This document shows positions 22,290 to 34,748 of a DNA stretch of 64,000 nucleotides, piece after piece. The stretch covers positions 35,447,119-35,511,118 of the forward strand of contig OX424559.1 of the NCBI GenBank assembly GCA_949152475.1, written 5' to 3'. The position numbers and the translations under genes were made by a program. The notes under the pieces are model-generated. The model worked only from the letters and a program-made list of their open reading frames with translations. It had not been told where the DNA came from and did no database searches. This DNA is from Terebella lapidaria (lineage: Eukaryota; Annelida; Polychaeta; Terebellida; Terebellidae). Position 1 is the stretch's first letter, and each line of letters opens with the position of its first letter.

Positions 22290-24264
22290 ACTGATATGAA
22301 GGTGCGTCACAAACTGCTATGGAGGTGTGTCATAACTGCTATGGAGGTGTGTCATAACTGTTATGGAGGTGTGTCATAACTGCTATGGAGGTGTGTCATA
22401 ACTGTTATGGAGGTGTGTCATAACCGCTTTGCAGGTGTGTCATAACTACTAACAAAATGTGTCATAACTACTGTGCAGGTGTGTCATAACTGCTATCGAG
22501 GTGTGTCATAACTGCTGTGGAGGTGTGTCGTAACTGCTATGGAGGTGTGTCAGAACTGCTATGGACGTGTGTCAGAACTGCTATGGACGTGTGTCATAAC
22601 TGCTAGGGAGGTGTGTCATAACTGCTATCGAGGTGTGTCATAACTGCTGTGGAGGTGTGTCATAACTGCTATAGAGCTGTGTCAGAACTGCTATAGAGCT
22701 GTGTCAGAACTGCTATGGACGTGTGTCAGAACTGCTATGGACGTGTGTCAGAACTGCTATGGACGTGTGTCATAACTGCTAGGGAGGTGTGTCATAACTG
22801 CTATCGAGGTGTGTCATAACTGCTGTGGAGGTGTGTCATAACTGCTATCGAGGTGTGTCGTAACTGCTATAGAGCTGTGTCAGAACTGCTATGGACGTGT
22901 GTCAGAACTGCTATGGACGTGTGTCATAACTGCTAGGGAGGTGTGTCATAACTGCTATCGAGGTGTGTCATAACTGCTGTGGAGGTGTGTCATAACTGCT
23001 ATCGAGGTGTGTCGTAACTGCTATAGAGCTGTGTCAGAACTGCTATGGACGTGTGTCAGAACTGCTATGGACGTGTGTCATAACTGCTAGGGAGGTGTGT
23101 CATAACTGCTATCGAGGTGTGTCATAACTGCTGTGGAGGTGTGTCATAACTGCTATCGAGGTGTGTCGTAACTGCTATAGAGCTGTGTCAGAACTGCTAT
23201 GGACGTGTGTCAGAACTGCTATGGAGGTGTGTCATAACTGCTATGGAGGTGTGTCATAACTGCTAGGGAGGTGTGTCATAACTGCTATGGAGCTGTATCA
23301 GAAATGCTATGGATGGATGTCATAACTGCTATGGATGGGTGTCATCTGCTATGGAGGTGTGTCGTAACTGCTATGGATGTGTGTTATAACTGCTGTGGTG
23401 CTGTGTCATAACTGCTATGGACGTGTGTCAGAACTGCTAAGTGGCTGTTTCAGAACTGCTATGGACGTGTGTCATAACTGCTATGGAGGTGTGTTATAAC
23501 TGCTATGTAGCTGTGTCATAACTGCTATGGAGCTGTGTCACAACTATTATGGAGCTGTGTCATAACTGATATATGGAGGTTTGTCAGAACTGCTATGGAG
23601 GTGTGTCATAACTGCTATGGATGTGTGTTATAACTGCTGTGGAGCTGTGTCATAACTGCTATGGACGTGTGTTATAACTGCTGTGGAGCTGTGTCAGAAC
23701 TGCTATGGAGCTGTGTCACAACTATTATGGAGCTGTGTCATAACTGCTATGGATGTGTGTTATAACTGCTGTGGAGCTGTGTCAGAACTGCTATGGAGCT
23801 GTGTCACAACTATTATGGAGCTGTGTCATAACTGATATATGGAGGTTTGTCAGAACTGCTATGGAGGTGTGTCATAACTGCTATGGATGTGTGTTATAAC
23901 TGCTGTGGAGGTGTGTCATAACTGCTATGGACGTGTGTCAGAACTGCTAAGTGGCTGTTTCAGAACTGCTCTGGACGTGTGTCATAACTGCTATAGAGGT
24001 GTGTTATAACTGCTATGGAGCTGTGTTATAACTGCTATGGACGTGTGTCAGAACTGCTATGGAGCTGTGTCAGAACTGCTATGGAGCTGTGTCAGAACTG
24101 TTATGTGGCTGTGTCAGAACTGCTATGGACGTGTGTCATAACTGCTATGGAGGTGTGTTATAACTGCTGTGGAGCTGTGTCATAACTGCTATGGACGTGT
24201 GTCAGAACTGCTAAGTGGCTGTTTCAGAACTGCTATGGACGTGTGTCATAACTGCTATGGAGGT
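22290..24264. repeat. 22-bp minisatellite array, block 4, with local 154-bp higher-order repeat
   Basis: Resumes the array interrupted by LINE-1. Between about 22,600 and 23,230 the variant unit with TGCTAGGGAGG recurs at 22,605, 22,781, 22,935 and 23,089. Those spacings of 176, 154 and 154 bp equal 8, 7 and 7 units, a young higher-order repeat. A run containing CCGCTTTGCAGG and ACTACTAACAAAATG near 22,430 is shared with blocks 5 and 6. Confidence 0.93.
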
Positions 24265-24426
24265 ATTTGATATTTGATATTTATTTTTCTCATGTAACCC
24301 CTGGTCTGGGGCATTGGAGACAGAAATCAAGAAAAACAACAGTAAAACAACAACAGATATTACCAACAACAACATACAGTAATAATGGATGAGAACATGA
24401 AGATGGATGATTCACATTAAATACAT

Positions 24427-25716
24427 TCACGAGTCTATTTTCTCACAGATCACTGAGATGAAACGTACAAGATTTCTGAGTATACGTCGGTTGTTACATG
24501 TCAACAAGGCTTGCATTTTTTGGGTATTTGGGTAACATCTATAGTACTTAGGCAAATAGCTTTTTCTATATTCAGTAAATGCAGGACAGTTAAAAAGATA
24601 ATGGAATTCATCTCCGATTTCGTTGAAGTTACATAGTTGACAATTTACAGGAATTTGCGAGTCATAAGTTCTGGTTACAACAGGGAGATTAGAATTACGA
24701 CATCGGAATCTACTAAAAACAATGGCTTCCTTGCGATCTAGTAAAGTCAAATATGGTTCTAGACAAAGACTGTTTTTAAAAATTCTATAATTGACACAAC
24801 TATGCTTTTCCCACACAGTACTGCACCACTTTTGGGCACACATGTCCGCACCCCTGAGTTTTATACTCTTTTTGAACCATAGAGCTGAGAATGTAACTTC
24901 GGGTTCAGAAGACCATATGTTACTAAAACCACGGGAATCAAGTGAGAATTTAACATGTTTTACCCATTTAGATTCAAAATCCTCAATACCTTGCATACTT
25001 CTCAACAATCTATATAATATAAAGGACAATTTGTTGTGATTGCCTGTGATAAGTCTATTCCAGTAACACAGCATCCTATTTTCCACATGATATGACAGGG
25101 GTTGCTGGCCAAGTTCTCCATACACCATACAATCAGTAGTGTTTTTTTTTACATTCAAGACATCCTTAAGAAACTTGCGGAAAAATATGTCACAGATATC
25201 AATATTTTCACACCCCCAAACTTCACAGCCATACAGCAAAATAGGCATGATCAAATAGTGAAAAAGTTTCAACTGGATATCGACAGGTAAGCGTAACTGC
25301 CTACATTTAATAGTTAAACAAATCAAGGCCCTTTTAGCTAGGTTCACTTGCCTAGATATGGCTTTCTTGAAAGAATTATTATAATTAAAAATAACCCCCA
25401 GGTAAGTATACTCAAAAACTACCTCAAGGGGAGCAGTACCATACATGAATACTGGGAGTTTTCTAACTTTCCCTCGAGAAAAAATAACAACCTTGGTTTT
25501 GCTGGTGTTGACAGTCAAGTGCCAATGTTCACAATACAGAGATACAGCATTTAGTGCAAGCTGCAGTTCAGTCTCAGACTCAGCCATAACAATAGTATCA
25601 TCTGCATATAGTAATGTATATAATCTCAAAAAGGTTTCAACATCATCACTACTAAGCAAGGCATTTATATCACTGTACAAGTCACCTAAGCCATTGTAAT
25701 AATTCCTCAACCACAA
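24427..25716 (-). pseudogene. LINE-2 ORF2, 3' part (RT catalytic box to C-terminus)
   Basis: Frame of 429 codons starting LRNYYNGLGDLYSDINALL, with the RT catalytic box LLYADDTIVMAES, TVNTSKTKVVIFSRGKVRKL, YTYLGVIFNYNNSFKKA, PILLYGCEVWG, the knuckle CQLCNFNEIGDEFHYLFNC, and the end RFISVICEKIDS. It overlaps the upstream piece out of frame because 28 bp coding LLFALYLND-type residues are missing, compared with LINE-3 at 32,336-32,365. Confidence 0.88.
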
Positions 25717-27948
25717 CAGAGTGGTGATAAATTTTCACCTTGTCTCACACCTATATTGCACGCAAAGTAATCAGATAGACAACCATTGGAACCTTTGACA
25801 CAGGACTTGGCTTGAGAATACAAGTTATATATGACATGCAAGATCTTACCATTTATACCAGTGGAAACAAGTTTGAGCCATAAGGACGTACAGTCTATCA
25901 AACCAAAAGCTTTCTTATAATCGATGAAGGCACAATATACACGCGTTCGCTTATATAGATACACAGATAGTATTGCATGCAATACAAATATATGATCGGT
26001 TGTTGAGAACCCCTGCCTAAACCCGGCCTGTTCATTCCCAAGGATACCCAAAGTCTCAACATAAGTGGTTAATCTTTCATTGATCACTGCAGTAAACAAT
26101 TTGCTCATGCAACTCAAAATTGTAATTCCTCTGAAGTTATCTGGATTTTTAGGGTCGCCTTTACCTTTGTACAAAGGTTTAATCATTCCCAGACACCAGC
26201 TCTCTGGAATGACACCAGAATCCAATACTATATTAAATAATCTGGTGGTGAATTCAATCATGATATCTGGACAATATTTGAAAAATTCATTAATAATTAA
26301 ATCATCACCATATGCTTTGCCGTTTTTTAGTTTACGAATCACCTTATAGACTTCATCTGTCGTAAATGGCTCACTTAAGTTCTCATTGATGGAATGATTA
26401 ATTGAATGAGGGTAAAAAATCACAGGGTCAGTTGGGTTTACATCATGATCACCTGCTGGGATCTGGCTCAGCTTCTTGAAATGTTCATAGAAAGTGTCCA
26501 GGTCAATCTTATCAAAATTTCCACGGGATGATATCCTATCACAACTTTTATTCAGTAAGTCCCAAAATTTTTTGGGATTTGCGTGTTGTAGAGTACGTAG
26601 CTGGGCATTTTTGGATTTATAATATACTTTTGCCGTTTGCTTGACACATTTTTTATATTCCTTACACAAACGTTTAAAGTCTGGGACAAAAGAAGGGTCT
26701 CTCTTCGATTTAGCCTTAAATTTAAGGTACTCTGAACGTTTGACTCGACATTTGTGGTCGAACCAAGGTTTATCCTTCATTTGGGTAGCGTGCTTAGCCT
26801 TCGCACTAGGCCTTCCAGATCTTGTCTGTCGAACAATTCCAATACTATCAGCTACCTCAAGATATGTATTATTTAGAGTAGCACATAAATTATCTACAGA
26901 TGCTTGGTCAAATACAATGGGTGCCACGGTTGCTTTTTCGAGTTCCTTCAACAAATTTTCATTAAAACCATTTCTGAATTCGTTTTCACGAGACGAGTCC
27001 CATTTTACATAGTACCTTACAGGAATATGTTCATCAACAATATCATGAATATCAGCATTATACAAAACATTTTCATATGAGCTCTCACTAGATCCTCCGA
27101 AAGAAAGATAAATACATATAGGACAATGAACATCTGATAGACATGGATCAAACACGTCAACAAAGAAATTGCTTATGTTTGTAAATAGTGAAGTCGATGC
27201 TACTGCATAGTCAATTGTGCTGCTACCTCGTGCATTTGTACATGTGTATTTACCAAGACCGGTGTCATCCCCACATCTACCATTGACAATTTTCACATTC
27301 TGGCACTTACACAGATCGATCAAGTTGTGACCACTATTATTTACATTCTTATCTAGGTTGCATCGCAGGTTGGCAAATATTGACTCTAGAATGTCATCAT
27401 TCTGATCCGTGTCTGTGACATCAATTCCACAGGACTCAGCCATATTCGGATCATAAGTTACAGTATCATCTAGAACACCTGTGCGGGAATTGAAATCACC
27501 CATCATAAGGATTGGGGCACCATAGTGTCCTTTAATATCAGTGATATCATGACATATATCCTCAAACAAACTATTATCAAAATGAACCGAACCTTCACAT
27601 GGAATGTACACTGAACCTAACACCATTTCAAACTTCATCTCTGGTATCAATATATACAACCAAAGAATGCAGTCAGATTTACATACTAAAGGTTTACAAT
27701 GATTAGCTAGATCATTTTTGACAAAGACACAAATACCATGAACACCACCAAATTTGTACTTGGACTTTGCTTTATGGAACACAGTATAACCATCAATCGG
27801 GTCGTCGAGAATATTGGTTTTAGTTTCGCTTATACACATGATATCATATTTCTTTAAATAACCATTAAACGTTCCCAGATTGAGCTTACTTTTTAGCCCA
27901 CAAACGTTAAGGGCACAAATAGACAGGTGTGAATGTTTCTTTCTCCCA
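25707..27948 (-). pseudogene. LINE-2 ORF2, 5' part (endonuclease and RT palm start)
   Basis: Frame runs IPDGRKKHSHLSICALNVCG from the ORF1 overlap, with the first internal ATG at MCISETKTNILDD. Endonuclease motifs are SETK, GDFNSRTG, STIDYAV and SDVHCPI (Asp and His of the catalytic site). A basic linker with KPWFDHKCRVKR follows, then RT motifs NPDNFRGITILSC, EQAGFRQGFSTTDH, CAFIDYKKAF and NIGVRQGENLSPL, where the frame ends at the 28-bp deletion. ORF2 lies in a different frame from ORF1, unlike LINE-1. The product would have nicked target DNA and reverse-transcribed the element. Confidence 0.88.
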
Positions 27949-29127
27949 TCAGGGATGCTGGGGCGGGAAAGGAGCTTGCACTACCTGAGAAGTGGCGTAC
28001 TGATTCGGCTGGCTGTACATCACAGTTGATGTATGTGCATAAGGATCAGGGATGGGCGAAGGATGTTGTCGCTGGGCCGGTGAGGGCTGTTGATACTGGG
28101 CCGAGGGAGCATGCCGATATGCTGGAGACGGGAGTTGCTGGCATGGTGACAAAGGCCTGTCACTGATGGACTTGGGTTGGGTGGAGTCGGTGTGAGTGCG
28201 ATCTTGACTGTCAGAGTAAGGCACAGAGTCTTTCTTTATCAAGACACCATGACTTGTAACACGGAGTGATCTACCGCCAGGAATATAGTCAAGGAGGGTC
28301 TTGGTGTTCCTTTCCAGTATCCGCTCTGTGTGCGTTTTGCTGGACCTAATGTAAACACGAGACCAGTTGGGGTGCTGTCTGAGATTAGCTTTAGATCGCA
28401 GGATTGTTTTTTTCTGGTCCAGGGACTCAAAGGCAATTTTCAGAAGGCCAGGCTTGTCTTTGGATTTGCTCCTCATTCGAAGAGCGTCTGTGACTCGCAC
28501 ACCTAGTGGTTGCCCCGGTTTGTCGAGAGCTGCCACTAAATCTTTGGCTGTTTTCACTACATCTTCTTGCCAAGTCTCTGGAACTCCACTTGCTATCACT
28601 GTTAAGTCTACCTCTTCTACCCCACGGGAGTTTGACTTATTGGTTGAGGTTGTTTCAAGTGCCTCGACGCGTTTTTGAATGTAGTCAATGTCTGATCGGG
28701 TCACCATGTCACTACAGTTTGTTTCTACCGTCGAGATTCGCTTCTCAAGATGTATAATATCAGAGGAAAGTGAGTGCTTCATGCTGATCACTTCGTTCTT
28801 CACTTCTAGTAACTCGCACTTAATTTCTTGTATTGTGTGTTCAACACTATGCTGTAGGGCGTCTTGGGAGTGTTGTACCCTTGCAATATCACTACGAAGG
28901 TGTTGGAACATTTCCATCAGCGACATCATTGGTACATCGGGGCAACCAGGTTCCATTAGGGGTGCGGGCAAAGCGAGCGGGTTTTGTTGGGTTGAGCCAA
29001 CTTGAGACATGGCAGAAATGTGGATTATGTTGGGCTTCTTAGCAGGGGTCTCACCGGCGCTACTGTTAGAAGAGCTACGGCGTGATTTTTGTTTCAAAAT
29101 CTCTTCCACATTGAAGTTCATGTTCAC
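27949..29127 (-). CDS. LINE-2 ORF1 protein
   Basis: Intact 392-codon frame, ATG giving MNMNFNVEEILKQKSRRSSS, stop TGA at 27,949-27,951. The order matches LINE-1 ORF1: Ser-rich head, coiled coil at about residues 70-150, RRM-like region at about 170-280 (LTVIASGVPETWQEDVVK, LLKIAFESLDQKKTILRSK, RVYIRSSKTHTER), and a Pro/Gln-rich tail with HPSPIPDPYAHTST. Likely an RNA-binding oligomer that packages the element RNA. Confidence 0.87.
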   Translation of the reverse strand: MNMNFNVEEILKQKSRRSSSNSSAGETPAKKPNIIHISAMSQVGSTQQNPLALPAPLMEPGCPDVPMMSLMEMFQHLRSDIARVQHSQDALQHSVEHTIQEIKCELLEVKNEVISMKHSLSSDIIHLEKRISTVETNCSDMVTRSDIDYIQKRVEALETTSTNKSNSRGVEEVDLTVIASGVPETWQEDVVKTAKDLVAALDKPGQPLGVRVTDALRMRSKSKDKPGLLKIAFESLDQKKTILRSKANLRQHPNWSRVYIRSSKTHTERILERNTKTLLDYIPGGRSLRVTSHGVLIKKDSVPYSDSQDRTHTDSTQPKSISDRPLSPCQQLPSPAYRHAPSAQYQQPSPAQRQHPSPIPDPYAHTSTVMYSQPNQYATSQVVQAPFPPQHP

Positions 29128-29415
29128 AACATTTTATAATAAAACACAACGGGGATGGATAACTGATTGGTGACTGCGTTCGTTCGAGCGTGACCTTCGT
29201 CCAGGCAAGTACACAGTGGGCGATAATTGAGTGGCGTAGGCATCGGACGCTCAAAACTGACAAGTAGGTAAGTCTAACTTCCCATAAGATACCTCACCGC
29301 AAACACAAACAGTGGACACATCTATGAAAATATTGGAAATGTTCAAAACAGCCAGTATTTCTTTAGTGTAAAGTTGGTGAATCGCTGCTGAGTTTTGTTG
29401 TTGTTTTTCATCACA
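29128..29415 (-). other. LINE-2 5' untranslated leader
   Basis: Sequence between the ORF1 start and the array. No frame, tandem promoter repeats or recognisable core promoter motif is seen. It is absent from LINE-3, which is 5'-truncated. Confidence 0.55.
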
Positions 29416-30884
29416 TGTCATAACTGCTATGGAGGTGTGTCATAACTGTTATGGAGGTGTGTCATAACCGCTTTGCAGGTGTGTCATAACTACTAACAAA
29501 ATGTGTCATAACTACTGTGCAGGTGTGTCATAACTGCTATCGAGGTGTGTCATAACTGCTGTGGAGGTGTGTCGTAACTGCTATGGAACTGTGTCAGAAC
29601 TGCTATGTGGCTGTGTCAGAACTGCTATAGAGCTGTGTCAGAACTGCTATGGACGTGTGTCATAACGGCTAGGGAGGTGTGTTATAAATGCTGTGGAGCT
29701 GTGTCAAAACTGCTATAGATGTGTGTCATAACTGCTAAGGAGGTGTGTCATAACTGCTATGGAGCTGTATCAGAAATGCTATGGATGGATGTCATAACTG
29801 CTATGGATGGGTGTCATAACTGCTATGGAGGTGTGTCATAACTGCTATGGAGGGGTGTCATAACTGCTATGGGGGTGTGCCATAACTGTTATGGAGGTGT
29901 GTCATAACTGCTATGCAGTTGTGTCATAACTACTCTAAAAATGTGTCATAACTGCTATGGAGATATGTCATAACTGCTATGTAGCTGAGTCACAACAGCT
30001 ATGGGAGTGTGTCAGAACTGCTATGGAGATGTGTCATAACTGCTATGCAGCTGAGTCACAACTGCTATGGGAGTGTGTCAGAACTGCTATGGAGCTGTGT
30101 CACAACTATTATGGAGCTGTGTCATAACTGATATATGGAGGTTTGTCAGAACTGCTATGGAGGTGTGTGATAACTGCTATGGAGCTGTGTCAGAACTGCT
30201 ATGGAGCTGTGTCATAACTGCTATGGAGGTGTGTGATAACTGCTATGGAGCTGTGTCAGAACTGCTATGGAGCTGTGTCATAACTGCTATGGACGTGTGT
30301 CATAACTGCTATGGAGGTGTGTCATAACTGTTATGGAGGTGTGTCATAACTGCTATGGAGGTGTGTCATAACTGCTATGGAGGTGTGTCATAACTGCTAT
30401 GGAGCTCTGTCATAACTGCTATGGAGGTGTGTCATAACTGCTATGGAGCTGTGTCAGAACTGGTATGGATGTGTGTCAACACTGATATGGAGGTGTGTCA
30501 CAACTGCTATGGAGGTGTGTGATAACTGCTACGGAGGTGTGTCATAACTGATATGGAGCTGTGTCAGAACTGCTATGGAGCTGTGTCAGAACTGCTATGG
30601 AGCTGTGTCATAACTGCTATGGAGTGGTGTCATAACTGTTATGGAGTTGTGTCATAGATGCCATGAACGTGTGTCAGATCTGCTATGGAGCTGTGTCAGA
30701 ACTGCTTTGGAGCTGTGTCAGAACTGCTATGTGCCTGTGTCAGAATTGCTATGGACGTGTGTCATAACTGCTATGGAGGAGTGTCATAACTGCTGTTAGG
30801 ATGTGTCAGAACTGCTAAGGACGTGTGTCATAACTGCTATGGAGGTGTGTTATAACTGCTGTGGAGCTGTGTCATAACTGCTAT
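29416..30884. repeat. 22-bp minisatellite array, block 5
   Basis: Standard units. The long-range order of variant units (CCGCTTTGCAGG, ACTACTAACAAAATG, GGCTAGGGAGG, ATGGATGGATGTC) matches block 6 from about 35,130 onward and the start of block 4, so these blocks are paralogous rather than random expansions. Confidence 0.93.
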
Positions 30885-31046
30885 TTTTGATATTTGATAT
30901 TTATTTTTCTCATGTAACCCCTGGTCTGGGGCATTGGAGACAGAAATCAAGAAAAACAACAGTAAAACAACAACAGATATTACCAACAACAACATACAGT
31001 ATTAATGGATGAGAACATGAAGATGGATGATTCACATTAAATACAT

Positions 31047-32394
31047 TCACGAGTCTAGTTTCTCACAGATCACTGATATGAAACGTACAAGATTTCTGAG
31101 TATACGTCGGTTGTTACATGTCAACAAGGCTTGCATTTTTTGGGTATTTGGGTAACATCTATAGTACTTAGGCAAATAGCTTTTTCTATATTCAGTAAAT
31201 GCAGGACAGTTAAAAAGATAATGGAATTCATCTCCGATTTCGTTGAAGTTACATAGTTGACAATTTACAGGAATTTGCGAGTCATAAGTTCTGGTTACAA
31301 CAGGGAGATTAGAATTACGATATCGGAATCTACTAAAAACAATGGCTTCCTTGCGATCTAGTAAAGTCAAATATGGTTCTAGACAAAGACTGTTTTTAAA
31401 AATTCTGTAATTGACACAACTATGCTTTTCCCACACAGTACTGCACCACTTTTGAGCACACATGTCCGCACCCCTGAGTTTTATACTCTTTTTGAACCAT
31501 AGAGCTGAGAATGTAACTTCGGGTTCAGAAGACCATATGTTACTAAAACCACGGGAATCAAGTGAGAATTTAACATGTTTTACCCATTTAGATTCAAAAT
31601 CCTCAATACCTTGCATACTTCTCAACAATCTATATAATATAAAGGACAATTTGTTGCGATTGCCTGTGATAAGTCTATTCCAGTAACACAGCATCCTATT
31701 TTCCACATGATATGACAGGGGTTGCTGGCCAAGTTCACCATACACCATACAATCAGTAGTGTTTTTTTTACATTCAAGACATCCTTAAGAAACTTGCGGA
31801 AAAATATGTCACAGATATCAATATTTTCACACCCCAAACTTCACAGCCATACAGCAAAATAGGCATGATCAGATAGTGAAAAAGTTTCAACTGGATATCG
31901 ACAGGTAAGCGTAACTGCCTACATTTAATAGTTAAACAAATCAAGGCCCTTTTAGCTAGGTTCACTTGCCTAGATATGGCTTTCTTGAAAGAATTATTAT
32001 AATTAAAAATAACCCCCAGGTAAGTATACTAAAAAACTACCTCAAGGGGAGCAGTACCATACATGAATACTGGGAGTTTTCTAACTTTCCCTCGAGAAAA
32101 AATAACAACCTTGGTTTTGCTGGTGTTGACAGTCAAGTGCCAATGTTCACAATACAGAGATACAGCATTTAGTGCAAGCTGCAGTTCAGTCTCAGACTCA
32201 GCCATAACAATAGTATCATCTGCATATAGTAATGTATATAATCTCAAAAAGGTTTCAACATCATCACTACTAAGCAAGGCATTTATATCACTGTACAAGT
32301 CACCTAAGCCATTGTAATAATTCCTCAACCACAACTCAAAGTCGTTTAGGTATAATGCAAACAAGAGTGGTGATAAATTTTCACCTTGTCTCAC
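31047..32394 (-). pseudogene. LINE-3 ORF2, 3' part, broken
   Basis: Begins RQGENLSPLLFALYLND and includes LLYADDTIVMAES. Relative to LINE-2 there is a nonsense change near 32,030 (GAG to TAG before YTYLGV), a lost base in the C run near 31,833 and a shortened T run near 31,765. The remaining frames continue to CQLCNFNEIGDEFHYLFNC and VICEKLDS. Confidence 0.85.
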
Positions 32395-32396
32395 AC

Positions 32397-34484
32397 CTAT
32401 ATTGCACGCAAATAATCAGATAGACAACCATTGGAACCTTTGACACAGGACTTGGCTTGAGAATACAAGTTATATAAGACATGCAAGATCTTACCATTTA
32501 TACCAGTGGAAACAAGTTTGAGCCATAAGGACGTACGGTCTATCAAATCAAAAGCTTTCTTATAATCGATGAAGGCACAATATACACGCGTTCGCTTATA
32601 TAGATACACAGATAGTATTGCATGCAATACAAATATATGATCGGTTGTTGAGAACCCCTGCCTAAACCCGGCCTGTTCATTCCCAAGGATACCCAAAGTC
32701 TCAACATAAGAGGTTAATCTTTCATTGATCACTGCAGTAAACAATTTGCTCATGCAACTCAAAATTGTAATTCCTCTGAAGTTATCTGGATTTTTAGGGT
32801 CGCCTTTACCTTTGTACAAAGGTTTAATCATTCCCAGACACCAGCTCTCTGGAATGACACCAGAATCCAATACTATATTAAATAATCTGGTGGTGAATTC
32901 AATCATGATATCTGGACAATATTTGAAAAATTCATTAATAATTAAATCATCACCATATGCTTTGCCGTTTTTTAGTTTACGAATCACCTTATAGACTTCA
33001 TCTGTCGTAAATGGCTCACTTAAGTTCTCATTGATGGAATGATTAATTGAATGAGGGTAAAAAATCACAGGGTCAGTTGGGTTTACATCATGATCACCTG
33101 CTGGGATCTGGCTCAGTTTCTTGAAATGTTCATAGAAAGTGTCCAGGTCAATCTTATCAAAATTTCCACGGGATGATATCCTATCACAACTTTTATTCAG
33201 TAAGTCCCAAAATTTTTTGGGATTTGCGTGTTGTAGAGTACGTAGCTGGGCATTTTTGGATTTATAATATACTTTTGCCGTTTGCTTGACACATTTTTTA
33301 TATTCCTTACACAAACGTTTAAAGTCTGGGACAAAAGAAGGGTCTCTCTTCGATTTAGCCTTAAATTTAAGGTACTCTGAACGTTTGACTCGACATTTGT
33401 GGTCGAACCAAGGTTTATCCTTCGGTTGGGTAGCGTGCTTAGCCTTCGCACTAGGCCTTCCAGATCTTGTCTGTCGAACAATTCCAATACTATCAGCTAC
33501 CTCAAGATATGTATTATTTAGAGTAGCACATAAATTATCTACAGATGCTTGGTCAAATACAATGGGTGCCATGGTTGCTTTTTCGAGTTCCTTCAACAAA
33601 TTTTCATTAAAACCATTTCTGAATTCGTTTTCACGAGACGAGTCCCATTTTACATAGTACCTTACAGGAATATGTTCATCAACAATATCATGAATATCAG
33701 CATTATACAAAACATTTTCATATGAGCTCTCACTAGATCCTCCGAAAGAAAGATAAATACATATAGGACAATGAACATCTGATAGACATGGATCAAACAC
33801 GTCAACAAAGAAATTGCTTATGTTTGTAAATAGTGAAGTCGATGCCACTGCATAGTCAATTGTGCTGCTACCTCGTGCATTTGTACATGTGTATTTACCA
33901 AGACCGGTGTCATCCCCACATCTACCATTGACAATTTTCACATTCTGGCACTTACACAGATCGATCAAGTTGTGACCACTATTATTTACATTCTTATCTA
34001 GGTTGCATCGCAGGTTGGCAAATATTGACTCTAGAATGTCATCATTCTGATCCGTGTCTGTGACATCAATTCCACAGGACTCAGCCATATTCGGATCATA
34101 AGTTACAGTATCATCTAGAACACCTGTGCGGGAATTGAAATCACCCATCATAAGGATTGGGGCACCATAGTGTCCTTTAATATCAGTGATATCATGACAT
34201 ATATCCTCAAACAAACTATTATCAAAATGAACCGAACCTTCACATGGAATGTACACTGAACCTAACACCATTTCAAACTTCATCTCTGGTATCAATATAT
34301 ACAACCAAAGAATGCAGTCAGATTTACATACTAAAGGTTTACAATGATTAGCTAGATCATTTTTGACAAAGACACAAATACCATGAACACCACCAAATTT
34401 GTACTTGGACTTTGCTTTATGGAACACAGTATAACCATCAATCGGGTCGTCGAGAATATTGGTTTTAGTTTCGCTTATACACAT
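32397..34484 (-). pseudogene. LINE-3 ORF2, 5' part (endonuclease and RT start)
   Basis: Open from MCISETKTNILDD through GDFNSRTG, STIDYAV, SDVHCPI, the RT motifs FRGITILSC and CAFIDYKKAFDLID, then shifted near 32,410 by loss of one base relative to LINE-2. The upstream residues that should start the endonuclease domain are disrupted by a 155-bp tandem duplication. Confidence 0.87.
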
Positions 34485-34698
34485 GATATCATATTTCTTT
34501 AAATAACCATTAAATGTTCCCAGATTGAGCTTACTTTTTGCCTACCACCAAATTTGTACTTGGACTTTGCTTTATGGAACACAGTATAACCATCAATCGG
34601 GTCGTCGAGAATATTGGTTTTAGTTTCGCTTATACACATGATATCATATTTCTTTAAATAACCATTAAACGTTCCCAGATTGAGCTTACTTTTTAGCC
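34389..34698. repeat. 155-bp tandem duplication inside LINE-3
   Basis: Segments 34,389-34,543 and 34,544-34,698 repeat the start of ORF2; the second copy continues into the ORF1 end. They differ by one substitution (AAATGTTCC versus AAACGTTCC) and at the junction. LINE-2 has a single copy. Confidence 0.88.
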
Positions 34699-34748
34699 CA
34701 CAAACGTTAAGGGCACAAATAGACAGGTGTGAATGTTTCTTTCTCCCA

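Larger units (their letters stand above)
24265..29415 (-). mobile_element. LINE-2: full-length-looking APE-type non-LTR retrotransposon
   Basis: A 5.15-kb minus-strand element within the 22-bp array. The 3' end (left) has a short ATATCAA-type tail preceded by GAGAAAAATAAAT. The hairpin CCCC-TGGTCT-GGGG lies at 24,298-24,311. ORF2 is in two pieces, ORF1 is intact, and a 288-bp 5' leader runs to the array at 29,416. It is nearly identical to LINE-3 over the shared part, so activity was recent. No clear target duplication is seen. One disabling change is evident: a 28-bp deletion near 25,719 in the RT region. Confidence 0.9.

Noticed and set aside
22290-24264. CRISPR-like impression from regularly spaced short repeats
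   Set aside because: Units are contiguous with no unique spacers, and the context is a eukaryotic genome.
24791-27012. Plus-strand open frames across LINE-2 and similar ones across LINE-1 and LINE-3
   Set aside because: Antisense shadows of ORF1 and ORF2; they carry no recognisable motif.
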